In this document: positions 37,410-47,466 of the stretch, piece by piece
Layout of the letters: each line of letters begins with the position of its first letter
Position numbering within the stretch: position 1 is the stretch's first letter
Assembly: GCF_014192225.1 (NCBI RefSeq)
Contig: NZ_JACHXS010000001.1
Coordinates: 646,440-710,439, forward strand
Reading direction: 5' to 3'
Length of the DNA: 64,000 bases
From: Pseudoduganella umbonata
GTDB lineage: Bacteria > Pseudomonadota > Gammaproteobacteria > Burkholderiales > Burkholderiaceae_D
Position numbers and translations under genes: made by a program
Notes under the pieces: model-generated
The model's input: only the letters and a program-made list of their open reading frames with translations
Told to the model about the DNA's origin: nothing
Database searches by the model: none

Positions 37410-37735
37410 CGCTGCGGCCGGCACCCATCCCCTTCAAAGGCTGAGCCCGTATTCACGTGCCTGCGCCCGCATCCGCGTGGCTGAGCCCGTGTCCCGGTGC
37501 CAGGCACGCGGACACGGGCTCAGCTGCAGCCGGCCGATGTCCTCGTGCCAGGCACGCTGACACGGGCTCAGCCACAGCCGGCCGATGTCCTCGTGCCAGG
37601 CACGCTGACACGGGCTCAGCTGCAGCGGGCCGGTGGACCAGCCTGCCGAATTAAGCGGTTTTTCCCGTCAACCTCCGCGTTTTGCGGAGGCAAGCCGTTG
37701 CGCATAATGTTGTTGTCGCCACGAGAGGAAAAACC
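37410..37735. other. 326-bp intergenic region dominated by a 48-bp repeat
   Basis: After the ankyrin stop come two loose copies of a GCTGAGCCCGT motif, a 45-bp nested hairpin (37480-37524), three 48-bp tandem units (37497-37626), and a separate 7-bp hairpin CCTCCGC-GTTTT-GCGGAGG (37672-37690) before the methyltransferase gene. The 48-bp period is a multiple of three and leaves an open frame of 16-residue repeats, but nothing else supports a gene. Confidence 0.7.
37480..37626. repeat. 48-bp tandem repeat with nested hairpin containing GTGCCAGGCAC
   Basis: Units begin at 37497, 37545 and 37593 (third partial), each starting GTGCCAGGCACGC and running through GACACGGGCTCAGC. In front of the first unit, gctgagcccgtgtcc (37480-37494) is the exact complement of 37510-37524, so that unit can fold into a 15-bp stem around the GTGCC-A-GGCAC palindrome. 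Confidence 0.8.
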
Positions 37736-38653
37736 ATGCTGTCCGAACGCGAACTCGAAAGCTGCTACCTGGGGCAGTTCATCCCGGTTCACTACCACCA
37801 CAACATGCTGACGGACACGAACCGCATGCACAGCTTCCGCGCGGCGATCGCGCACGTGGTGCGGCCCGGCATGAAGGTGCTGGAGCTGGGCGGCGGCACC
37901 GGGGCGCTGTCGTTCTTCGCGGCGCAACGGGCCGACAAGGTGTATTGCGTGGACTTCAATCCGGACATGGTGCGCGAAGCGCGCCGCTTCCTCGCGCTGA
38001 ACCGCTGCGCCGACAAGGTGGAGGTGATCCACGCCGATGCGTTCGAATACCTGCCGCCGGAGCCGGTCGACGTCGTCATCTGCGAAATGCTGCACGTGGC
38101 CATGCTGCGCGAAAAGCAGGTCGACGTGATCGAGCATTTCAAGCGGCGCTACCTGCAGAAGTTCGGCGGCCAGCTGCCCGTCTTCCTGCCGGAGGCCGTG
38201 CTGATGGCGGCCCAGCCGATGCAGCACGAATACGATTTCGACGGTTTCTATGCCCCGATCGTGCAGTTCCAGCAGCCCGGCACGGCCCAGCCCGGCACGC
38301 TGGAGTTGTCCCAGCCGGCCGTGTACTCGGTGATCGATTTCACGCAGCCGAACGACAGCAGCTACAGCTGGGAAGGCAAGTTCGTCATCGACCGCGACGG
38401 CACGGTGAACGCGATCCGTTTCATCACGAAGACGATTCTCTCGGTCGTCCAGGAACGCGCGACGACGATCGACTGGCTGAACCATTTCATGTCGCTGCCG
38501 CTGGAGCAGCCGGTCGACGCCAAGGCGGGCGACGTGCTGCAGGTCGCCTTTGCCTACCGGGCCGGCGGCTCGATCCCGTCGCTGCAGGCGCGGCTCACGG
38601 CCCGGCTGCTGTACCAGGCCGCACTGCAGCCGCAGGTCGTCGCCTACGCCTGA
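37736..38653 (+). CDS. class I SAM-dependent methyltransferase, PRMT-like
   Basis: 305 residues. The SAM motif is VLELGGGTGALSFFAAQ near residue 46, followed by VYCVDFNPDMV (acidic ribose ligand), HADAFEYLPPEPVDVVICEMLHVAML (a double-E-like loop as in protein arginine methyltransferases), and a C-terminal beta-barrel-like part. The substrate is not known. ATG 37736 with GAGAGGA upstream. Confidence 0.85.
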   Translation: MLSERELESCYLGQFIPVHYHHNMLTDTNRMHSFRAAIAHVVRPGMKVLELGGGTGALSFFAAQRADKVYCVDFNPDMVREARRFLALNRCADKVEVIHADAFEYLPPEPVDVVICEMLHVAMLREKQVDVIEHFKRRYLQKFGGQLPVFLPEAVLMAAQPMQHEYDFDGFYAPIVQFQQPGTAQPGTLELSQPAVYSVIDFTQPNDSSYSWEGKFVIDRDGTVNAIRFITKTILSVVQERATTIDWLNHFMSLPLEQPVDAKAGDVLQVAFAYRAGGSIPSLQARLTARLLYQAALQPQVVAYA

Positions 38654-38801
38654 AGGGGGACGGCCCCTGGCGCGGGCCGCGCGCCATTCACCCCCGCTTT
38701 TCGACAGCCGGTCGCCCGATCCGGCCTTCCATCGCGCCGCCGTTGAGCGGCGCCGCCGCGCCCGCCATCATGTGTGCTTCGATTACCTTCGCGAGGACGC
38801 C

Positions 38802-38999
38802 ATGCTGAGCTTCATCCTGTGGTTGGCACTGTTGCTGGTCTGCTGGCCGCTGGCCTTGCTGGCGCTGCTGCTGTATCCGGTGGTGTGGCTGCTGTTGCTG
38901 CCGTTCCGGCTGATCGGCGTCGGTGTCGACGCCGTGTTCGAGCTGCTGCGGGCGGTGGTGATGCTGCCCGCGCGCGTGCTGGGCGGCGGGCGGCGCTGA
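38802..38999 (+). CDS. small leucine-rich membrane protein
   Basis: 65 residues: two hydrophobic stretches (LSFILWLALLLVCWPLALLALLLYPVVWLLLLPF and a weaker LIGVGVDAVFELLRAVVMLPARVLG), ending GGGRR. ATG 38802 has GAGGA six bases upstream. No known domain. It sits between the methyltransferase and the convergent pldA, whose stop is 7 bases away. Membrane location is safe; function is unknown. Confidence 0.6.
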   Translation: MLSFILWLALLLVCWPLALLALLLYPVVWLLLLPFRLIGVGVDAVFELLRAVVMLPARVLGGGRR

Positions 39000-39006
39000 T
39001 CCGCCG

Positions 39007-40107
39007 TCAGAACCCGACCAGGAAGCCGGCGCCCAGCGACATCTGCGAGTAGTTGTAGTCGATCAGGCTCTGGCCGTACCCCGAGAAGAACTGCACATAG
39101 CCCTTCAGGTTGGCCCGCAGGGGGACTGCCCAGCCCAGCTGCAGCGCGCCATGGTCGGTGTGCAGGTTGCGGCGCGCCAGCAGCGAATATTCGCTGCCGC
39201 CGTCGCGGTACACCAGGCGCAGGTCGCCATGGCCGAGGAAATCGGTGATATCCAGGTTGTCGTTGTCCGACGCGGAATTGTCCAGGCGCTTCCAGATGCG
39301 CGCCGTCACGGCCAGCTTGCCGTACTCGCCGCCCAGCTCGGCGTACGCGCGGTTCCAGCTGCGCGACAGCGTGGCCGTCTGGCCGTTCGACTGGTGCACG
39401 ACACCCAGGCCCGCATAGCGGAAATCGAAACCCAGCAGCCGCTTGCCGATCGGCGCGATGGCCATGACCTCGGGCTGGTAGTTGGTTTCGCGGAACGGGC
39501 TCGATTCGTCGCGGTTGTAGGCCTGCCAGAAACTCTGCTGCGTATAGCCGAACCACAGGTCGACCGGCGAGCCGGCGATGGTCTCCAGCATCTTCATCTT
39601 GAAGGACAGCTGGTAGGCCAGCTCGACGTGCTTGGCATCGATGCCGCCCGGCGTCACCTCGTTGAACGGGGCATTGTTGGTACTGTTGCTGTAGTTCGCC
39701 AGCAGCAGGTAATTGTCGCGGTGGGGCCGGAAATTGAAGACGCCACGCTTGCTGTCCTTGTCCAGTTCCCACAGCGGTACCTGCACCGACACCACCGGCT
39801 GCTCGGCCTGCGGCGCATTCGCATCGACGGGCTTGGCGACCGGGCCGCCCGGGAACGCGCCTTGCTGCTGGTCCGAAGCGGCGGCCGCCGGCGCGGGCAT
39901 TGGCGCTGCGGCCACGGCCGGGGCGGGATCCTGCGCGCGGTTCGCCAGCGCGTCGTAGCAGCCGAGGCGCTCGGTCGGGTCGGCCAGCAGCGAGCAACGG
40001 CCCAGCGCGGGATCGACGGCGGCCGGCACGGTCTGTGCCGCGACTACGCAAGGAGAGAGGGCCAGCAGGGCCGAAAGGCAGGGGGAAAAGTGTTTTTTCA
40101 TTGTCAT
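39007..40107 (-). CDS. pldA: outer-membrane phospholipase A1 (PldA/OMPLA)
   Basis: 366 residues. Signal peptide MTMKKHFSPCLSALLALSPCVVAAQ; a Pro/Ala-rich stretch (about 55-95) precedes the 12-strand barrel. The catalytic His-Ser lie in GVVHQSNGQ with the Asn of the triad in the following strand (SWNRAYAELGG). The enzyme hydrolyses phospholipids that reach the outer leaflet of the outer membrane. In-frame ATGs stand at 40143, 40125, 40107 and 40101; the first two begin an 18-bp tandem duplication. 40107 is chosen because it starts the signal peptide cleanly. Confidence 0.9.
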   Translation of the reverse strand: MTMKKHFSPCLSALLALSPCVVAAQTVPAAVDPALGRCSLLADPTERLGCYDALANRAQDPAPAVAAAPMPAPAAAASDQQQGAFPGGPVAKPVDANAPQAEQPVVSVQVPLWELDKDSKRGVFNFRPHRDNYLLLANYSNSTNNAPFNEVTPGGIDAKHVELAYQLSFKMKMLETIAGSPVDLWFGYTQQSFWQAYNRDESSPFRETNYQPEVMAIAPIGKRLLGFDFRYAGLGVVHQSNGQTATLSRSWNRAYAELGGEYGKLAVTARIWKRLDNSASDNDNLDITDFLGHGDLRLVYRDGGSEYSLLARRNLHTDHGALQLGWAVPLRANLKGYVQFFSGYGQSLIDYNYSQMSLGAGFLVGF

Positions 40108-40234
40108 GATCTTGTTTTTTGGCATCGTGCGAATTTTTGGCATCGCGCGAGTATAAGCACGAACGTGCCGGGCAGTCGCACGGCTGGGGTTGAAAAAAAG
40201 AAACCGGCCGTCAACTGCGGCAACCCGATGCTGC

Positions 40235-40266
40235 TACAATTTTTGAGCGCGATCAGGCGATCGCGC
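40235..40266 (+). promoter_or_regulatory. -10 and leader hairpin of the EF-G gene
   Basis: TACAAT (40235-40240) is followed by a perfect 8-bp hairpin, GCGCGATC-AGGC-GATCGCGC (40247-40266), just ahead of the ribosome-binding site AGGAG and the ATG at 40284. The hairpin would lie at the very 5' end of the mRNA. Confidence 0.45.
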
Positions 40267-40283
40267 CATCCCAGGAGAATGCC

Positions 40284-42392
<2,109 letters not shown>

Positions 42393-42416
42393 TACGGTTA
42401 GTACGCCAAGTCAGGG

Positions 42417-42461
42417 CCGGTGGACACCGGTGTCGGACACCGAATGGCCGGTGTCCGACAC
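42417..42461. repeat. REP-like palindrome cluster downstream of the EF-G gene
   Basis: Overlapping palindromes CCGGTG-GA-CACCGG (42417-42430) and CGGTGTC-G-GACACCG (42428-42442), then CGGTGTCCGACAC (42449-42461), which is the exact inverse of 42430-42442 across 6 bases. Confidence 0.7.
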
Positions 42462-42509
42462 TTGTCCGCCACCGTCCGTTCGCATTGACCTGCGGAAAAG
42501 TTTCAAACA

Positions 42510-42538
42510 TTGACAGCGCAGGCCTACAGCCGTATCGG
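42510..42538 (+). promoter_or_regulatory. possible promoter of the SRPBCC gene
   Basis: A perfect -35 TTGACA (42510-42515), a 17-base spacer, and a poor -10 TATCGG (42533-42538). The strong -35 with a weak -10 leaves room for an activator. Confidence 0.3.
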
Positions 42539-42655
42539 AATCTGCCCTATAGGCCGCTCTCCCGGACAGGACTAGCATTCGAGATCCAGCCTTGGCGCGC
42601 GGTACGGCGCCGGCTCGTCCCACCACCTGCTAATTCACCACGACATGGAGGTAAG

Positions 42656-43222
42656 ATGAAACGACTACTAGCGCTCGCCGCAGTTGCGGCCGGCGGCGCC
42701 TATCTCGCCAAATACCTGAAGGGCAAGGGCGCCGGCCAAAGCGGCTCGACGGCACGTGAAACCATCACCGTCGATGTACCGGTGCGCACCGCCTACGACC
42801 AGTGGACGCAGTTCGAGGAGTTTCCGACGTTCATGGACAGCGTGCACGAAGTCCGCCAGCTCGACGACAAGCGGCTGCACTGGAAGGCCGACGTGCTTGG
42901 CAAGCCGATCGAATGGGATGCCGAGATCGTCGAGCAGATCCCGGACCAGCGGATCGCCTGGCGCAGCACCACCGGCACGCCGAACAGCGGCGTGGTGCGC
43001 TTCGAACCGCAGGGCGACACGCGGACCAGGATCGTGCTGGAGTTGAGCTATACGCCGACCGATGCGGTCGAGGCCGCCGGCGATGTGATCGGCGCGGTCG
43101 GCATCGAAGCGCGCGGCAACCTGGAACGCTTCAAGAAACTGATCGAATCGCGCGGCAAGGAAAGCGGCGCGTGGCGCGGCACCATCCAGGGCGGGCCGGA
43201 AGGACCGCGGGTAACGCACTGA
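42656..43222 (+). CDS. membrane-anchored SRPBCC (START-like) protein
   Basis: 188 residues. An N-terminal hydrophobic helix (KRLLALAAVAAGGAYLAKYLK) precedes a cyclase/dehydrase-type SRPBCC domain: VPVRTAYDQWTQFEEFPTFMDSVHEVRQLDDKRLHWKADVLGKPIEWDAEIVEQIPDQRIAWRS. Such proteins bind hydrophobic ligands in a deep pocket; no catalytic residue can be assigned. GGAGGTAAG precedes the ATG. It stands alone behind the REP-like cluster. Confidence 0.85.
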   Translation: MKRLLALAAVAAGGAYLAKYLKGKGAGQSGSTARETITVDVPVRTAYDQWTQFEEFPTFMDSVHEVRQLDDKRLHWKADVLGKPIEWDAEIVEQIPDQRIAWRSTTGTPNSGVVRFEPQGDTRTRIVLELSYTPTDAVEAAGDVIGAVGIEARGNLERFKKLIESRGKESGAWRGTIQGGPEGPRVTH

Positions 43223-43296
43223 TGTAACGAGCGACAGCGAAGGCGCGGACCGGCAGCCAGGCCGTTCCGCGCGCTGGCGCTCGGTTCCCATGTTTT

Positions 43297-43383
43297 CAGT
43301 GCCCAGCAAGTACTCAGTGCTCAGTGCCCAGTGCCCAGTACTCAGTGCCCAGTACTCAGTGCCCAGTGCCAGGTATTCAGTGT
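43297..43383. repeat. 7-bp tandem repeat ending in the stop codon of the GGDEF-EAL gene
   Basis: Units cagtgcc / cagtact / cagtgct alternate over about 87 bp with one disturbed unit. Read on the minus strand the repeat begins with the gene's last His codon and stop (CACTGA) and continues CACTGGG, CACTGAG, TACTGGG. The stop at 43377-43379 is thus part of the repeat. Confidence 0.85.
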
Positions 43384-45773
43384 TGCAGCAGCCTGGCGAA
43401 TTCCTCGGCCGGCAATGGCCGGCCGTACAGGTAGCCTTGCCCCTGCTCGCAGCGCAGCAGTTTCAGGAACTTGGCTTCCTCTTCCGTCTCGATGCCTTCG
43501 GCGACGACCTTCAGCTCCAGCGTGTGCGCCAGCTGCACGATGGTCTGCACCATGCCCATGTAGTTCGCATCCTGCGTCATCTTGACCACGAAGGAACGGT
43601 CGATCTTCAGCACGTCGACCGGCAGCGTGACGAGGTAGGCGAGCGACGAGTAGCCGGTGCCGAAGTCGTCGATCGCCACCGGCACGTCCAGTTCGCGCAC
43701 GCGGTTCAGGATATCGACCACGCGGCGCTGGTCCGCCACCAGGCCGCTTTCCGTGACTTCGATCGACAGCGGCCGCAGGCTGGCCTCGGCCGTGTTCAGT
43801 GCCCGTTCGATGTCGTCGAACAGGGAATCGCAGCGGAACTGGGCCGGCGCCACGTTGACGGCGATCTGCGGCGGCTTCAGGCCCGCGTCGTGCCATGCGC
43901 GCCAGTCTTCCATCGCGCGCTGCATCACGTTGCGGCCGACCTGCGTGACCAGGCCGCTGCGTTCCAGCACTGGCACGAATTCGGTCGGCTGGATCAGGCC
44001 GCGCTGCGGATGGCGCCACCGCACCAGCGCCTCGGCCCCGGCCAGCTTGCCCGTCTTGAGGTCGATCTTCGGCTGGTAGAAGTTGATGAACTCGCCGCGC
44101 TCGACCGCCTCGCGCAACTCCGCCTCCATGCTGATCTGGCGCGCCAGCGCATGGTCGGCGTCGCGGTCATAGAAGCCGATCTGTTCCTCCTGCGCGCGCG
44201 AGCCGGCCAGCGCATCCCAGGCCTTGACCAGCAGTTCGTCGGCGCTGGTGCCATCCTCGGGCAGCATGGCGGCGCCCACGTTCACGGTGCACCAGATCTT
44301 CTGCTCGTCCACCTGGTAGGAGCCCTCCAGCATGGGGATGATCGTGTCGCGCGCATAGGCGCGCGGCGAGCGTGCTTCGTCGACCGGGTAGAACAGGGCG
44401 AAACGGCCGATCCCCACGTGCGACAGCGCCATCCGCGGTGCCACTTCGGTCTTCAGCCGCTGCGCCACCTGCCGCATCAGGCCGATCGCGGCCGTGTTGC
44501 CGTAGGCGGAACTGATCTCGTCGAAGCGGTTGATGTTGATCAGGAGTACCGTGCCGCTGGCATTGACGGCGGCCAGCGCGGCGACCTCCTCGTCGAAATG
44601 CAGGCGGCTCGGCAGGCCGGACAGCGCATTCGTGCGCGCCAGCCGGAACAGTTCCTGGGCATTGATCAGCCGTTCCAGCCCGAAGCTCAGTTCGTTGCCG
44701 AGTTCGCCGGCCCGTTCGCGGTAGAAATGGTCGAAGAAGTCCGGCCGGTGGGAATAGAACGCGATCGCGCCCCAGCACTTGCCGTTGACGAACAGCGGGA
44801 TGGCCATGCAGGACGCGACCCGCTGCTGCGTGCCGGCCAAATGGTTCGATACCTGCAGGCGCCCGGTCGCAACGGCGGCATCCGCCAGTTCGCGCGCGCA
44901 CCAGTCCGCTACCGGTCCCGCCTCCGTGCCTGCCTCCGGTGGGCCACCGGCGCGACGCATGTCGTGCCAGCGATGCTCGGTGCCGTCCCGGCCAGCGGAG
45001 GTGAACAGTTCGAGGGCGCCGGTAGCATCGTCGACGCGGCTGATGTCCACGACCTCCAGGCCCGGCTGGTGGCAGGCGAAGCGGCAGGTGTCCATGCACA
45101 GCGCTTCGAGCGTCCTGGCGCGGGTGATGATCGCCGAAAGGCGCGACAGCAGCACGTAGAAATTATCGTGCCGGATCAGCGCGCGCTCCTTTTCCACCTC
45201 GGTGGTCATGTCGATCGCCGAACCGCCGAGGAAGGGCTCGCCATCGACGTCGATCGGGAACTTGTGCACCAGCCAGTGGCGGGTACCGTCGTGCGATGTT
45301 TCCATCGTCTTGATCGTCTCGCCGTTTTCCAGCACGGCGCGGTCCTGCTCTTCGAGGCTGTGGCGGATGTCTTCCGGCCAGAAGTGGCTGTCGTCCATGC
45401 CCACCACGGTGGGCACGCCGAAGAAGCCATGCAGCGCCGCATTGCCCATCACGTAGCTGCCGCTGCGGTCCTTGATCCACAGCGGCGAAGGCGAATGCTC
45501 GGCAAAGCCGGACAGGAAACTTTCGGCGCGCGCCAGCTTGCGTTTCAGCTCGCGGCAGGCCGCCGCCGTGGCGGCCAGGTCGGCCAGCGCCTGGCGCTGC
45601 TCGGGGCTCATCGCCGGCGGTGCGCAGGCCAGCAGGGCGCACTCGTCATCCAGTGCCTGCGGCGGCTCGCTGCCGCACAGGTGGGCGGCAAGCCGCACGA
45701 GTTCCGGCGGAAAGGCATCCTGCTCGCCTTCGACCGGCAGCACCTGTTGTTCCTGGGGGGCGATAATGTTCAT
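43377..45773 (-). CDS. PAS-GAF-GGDEF-EAL cyclic-di-GMP phosphodiesterase
   Basis: 798 residues: an N-terminal region of 90, a PAS domain (about 90-195, SPLWIKDRSGSYVMGN), a GAF domain (about 210-365), a GGDEF-like domain (about 375-530) and an EAL domain (about 545-795). The GGDEF signature has become VGIGRF, so cyclase activity is lost. The EAL domain is complete: GAEALVRW, NVAPAQF, EVTESGL, IDDFGTGYSSL, LKIDRSFV, AEGIET. It should therefore degrade cyclic-di-GMP under control of PAS/GAF signals. No membrane segment. Tandem arrays lie at its 3' end (43297-43383) and upstream of its start (45848-45991). Confidence 0.92.
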   Translation of the reverse strand: MNIIAPQEQQVLPVEGEQDAFPPELVRLAAHLCGSEPPQALDDECALLACAPPAMSPEQRQALADLAATAAACRELKRKLARAESFLSGFAEHSPSPLWIKDRSGSYVMGNAALHGFFGVPTVVGMDDSHFWPEDIRHSLEEQDRAVLENGETIKTMETSHDGTRHWLVHKFPIDVDGEPFLGGSAIDMTTEVEKERALIRHDNFYVLLSRLSAIITRARTLEALCMDTCRFACHQPGLEVVDISRVDDATGALELFTSAGRDGTEHRWHDMRRAGGPPEAGTEAGPVADWCARELADAAVATGRLQVSNHLAGTQQRVASCMAIPLFVNGKCWGAIAFYSHRPDFFDHFYRERAGELGNELSFGLERLINAQELFRLARTNALSGLPSRLHFDEEVAALAAVNASGTVLLININRFDEISSAYGNTAAIGLMRQVAQRLKTEVAPRMALSHVGIGRFALFYPVDEARSPRAYARDTIIPMLEGSYQVDEQKIWCTVNVGAAMLPEDGTSADELLVKAWDALAGSRAQEEQIGFYDRDADHALARQISMEAELREAVERGEFINFYQPKIDLKTGKLAGAEALVRWRHPQRGLIQPTEFVPVLERSGLVTQVGRNVMQRAMEDWRAWHDAGLKPPQIAVNVAPAQFRCDSLFDDIERALNTAEASLRPLSIEVTESGLVADQRRVVDILNRVRELDVPVAIDDFGTGYSSLAYLVTLPVDVLKIDRSFVVKMTQDANYMGMVQTIVQLAHTLELKVVAEGIETEEEAKFLKLLRCEQGQGYLYGRPLPAEEFARLLQH

Positions 45774-45847
45774 TTAGGCGTTCTTTTCACATCATCCATC
45801 GTGGCACCCCGCGCCGCGGCCGTCCTGCCGCTTTGGGGGGAGGGGTG

Positions 45848-45991
45848 TCAGTCCTTGAGTCTGGCTCAGTCCTCGAGCTTGTATCAGTCCGTGAGCTTGT
45901 ATCAGTCCGTGAGCTTGTATCAGTCCGTGAGCCTGGATCAATCCGTGAGCGTGGATCAGTCCGGGAGCTTTCATCAGTCCGTGAGCTTGAA
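45848..45991. repeat. 18-bp tandem repeat, eight units, each carrying an in-frame stop of the barrel-protein gene
   Basis: Units start at 45848, 45866, 45884, 45902, 45920, 45938, 45956 and 45974 with consensus tcagtccgtgagcttgta. The last unit (45974-45991) is the real 3' end of the minus-strand gene: it encodes Lys-Leu-Thr-Asp-stop. Since 18 is six codons, all other units repeat the same codons and TGA in the same frame beyond the stop. Confidence 0.95.
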
Positions 45992-46456
45992 CTTGAGCTG
46001 GATGGTCAATGCGCCGTGCAGGCGATCCTTGTACTTCGGTACGATAGCAAAGTTCACCCCCACCCGTTCGTACTCCACGCTGACGACGGGGATCAGCGCG
46101 GGGAACCAGCCGCCGTCGCGATGTTTCGGGTAGCCGTCGAACGCACCGACCACGGCGCCCAGCCGCAACGGCCCCAGCGAGAAGGGCTGGTAATAGATGC
46201 CGGCGTAGTTCGAGATGGCGCGGTCGCTGTTGCGGAAACGCCCCACCGTGGCCGATGCCACCGTGGAAAACCGGTATTCGGCGCCAATGCCGGGGTTGGT
46301 GTCGTCCAGCCCCGCGTCGCGGTCGAAGTGGTACGAATAAAAGCCGGGATTCACCCACAGTTCGCTGCGCGGCTGCGATTCGATCACGCCGAACGGATTG
46401 GCGTGCGCCCCCGCCTGTGCAAGCAGCAGCGCGGCTCCCAGCATTGCGTATTTCAT
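45974..46456 (-). CDS. small outer-membrane beta-barrel protein, function unknown
   Basis: 160 residues. Signal peptide MKYAMLGAALLLAQAGAHA (cleavage near 19). The rest is alternating beta structure with many aromatic residues (ELWVNPGFYSYHFD, GIGAEYRF, YAGIYYQPFSLGPLRLGAVVGAF, VVSVEYERVGVNFAIVP), ending QLKFKLTD, as expected for an 8-strand outer-membrane barrel. The C-terminal residue is Asp, not the usual Phe/Tyr. No enzyme motif is seen. Its terminal codons and stop are repeated seven more times downstream. Confidence 0.75.
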   Translation of the reverse strand: MKYAMLGAALLLAQAGAHANPFGVIESQPRSELWVNPGFYSYHFDRDAGLDDTNPGIGAEYRFSTVASATVGRFRNSDRAISNYAGIYYQPFSLGPLRLGAVVGAFDGYPKHRDGGWFPALIPVVSVEYERVGVNFAIVPKYKDRLHGALTIQLKFKLTD

Positions 46457-46630
46457 GCAGTTTTCCCCAGATTGTTTATGGCGCGGCAATTATAGCGACA
46501 GCTCAAGCATGCCGCGTTATTTCCAGGATTTCAAAGCATGTTTGATGCCGGTAAAGCTATTTCTGTTTGGAAATTGACTGCCTGTCGGCAATGCCGGACA
46601 GTAGCCATCCCACATGACAGGGAGTCCGCA

Positions 46631-47446
46631 ATGAAGAAGCATACGATGGTGATTTGCGCCGCCGTCTCGGTATTGACGGCATGCGCCTCGACGACGAAGC
46701 CGGGCATGGTCGGCGTCCAGCGGCAGCAGCTGATGCTGGTGTCGGCCGAGAAGGTGGAGCAGATGGCGCTGGTGAACTACACGCAGCAGAACCGCGACGC
46801 CCAGGTCAAGGGCAGGCTGGTGACCAAAGGAGCCGAATACGAACGGCTGAAGAAGATCGCTGCCCGCCTGCAGGCGCAGGTGACGGCGTTCCGCGACGAT
46901 GCGGCGAAGTGGCACTGGCAGCTCGCGCTGATCGATGCGCCCGTGATCAACGCCACCTGCGCGCCGGGCGGCAAGATCACGTTTTATACAGGGCTGCTGC
47001 GCCAGCTGAAGCTGAACGACGACGAGATCGCCATCATCATGGGCCATGAAATCGCCCATGCGCTGCGCGAACATGGCCGCGAACGCGTCTCGCGGGCCTA
47101 TGCGCAGAATGCGCTGACCACGACCGCGCTGATGGCGGCGCCGGACAGCCAGGCCCAGATCGAGGCGGCTAACACGGTGGCGCACTACCTGTACATGCTG
47201 CCCAATTCACGCCAGAACGAATCGGAAGCCGACGCGATGGGCCTGGAACTGGCGGCCCGGGCCGGCTACAAGCCGGAAGCGTCGGTGGCGGTATGGAAGA
47301 AAATGCAGGCGCTGGAGCGGAAGGAGGGTGGCAAGCAGGGCGCCGAATTCACGTCCACGCACCCGTCGAACGAAACGCGCATCACCGACCTGACCGCGAT
47401 GCTGCCGAAGGTGGCGCCGCTCTACCAGGGCGCGGCAAGGAAATAG
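46631..47446 (+). CDS. M48-family metalloprotease lipoprotein (LoiP/BepA-like)
   Basis: 271 residues. Lipobox LTAC at the end of the signal peptide (Cys about 19) places it as a lipoprotein. The zinc site is GHEIAHALREH (HEXXH), with the third ligand in NESEADAMG. Such proteases degrade misfolded outer-membrane proteins. GGAG stands upstream of ATG 46631. The length and single-domain layout without TPR repeats fit the LoiP/YggG type. It is divergent from the barrel-protein gene, a conceivable client. Confidence 0.9.
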   Translation: MKKHTMVICAAVSVLTACASTTKPGMVGVQRQQLMLVSAEKVEQMALVNYTQQNRDAQVKGRLVTKGAEYERLKKIAARLQAQVTAFRDDAAKWHWQLALIDAPVINATCAPGGKITFYTGLLRQLKLNDDEIAIIMGHEIAHALREHGRERVSRAYAQNALTTTALMAAPDSQAQIEAANTVAHYLYMLPNSRQNESEADAMGLELAARAGYKPEASVAVWKKMQALERKEGGKQGAEFTSTHPSNETRITDLTAMLPKVAPLYQGAARK

Positions 47447-47466
47447 GTGGTTTGCGCGGCAGCGTG

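Noticed and set aside
37457..37654. Plus-strand ORF of 65 codons with 16-residue repeats
   Set aside because: It is simply the open frame of the 48-bp intergenic repeat. It has no ribosome-binding site, odd composition and no domain.
43290..46133. Very long open frame on the plus strand opposite the GGDEF-EAL gene
   Set aside because: A high-GC shadow of a clearly identified gene; its translation has no recognisable domain and is rich in Arg, Gln, His.
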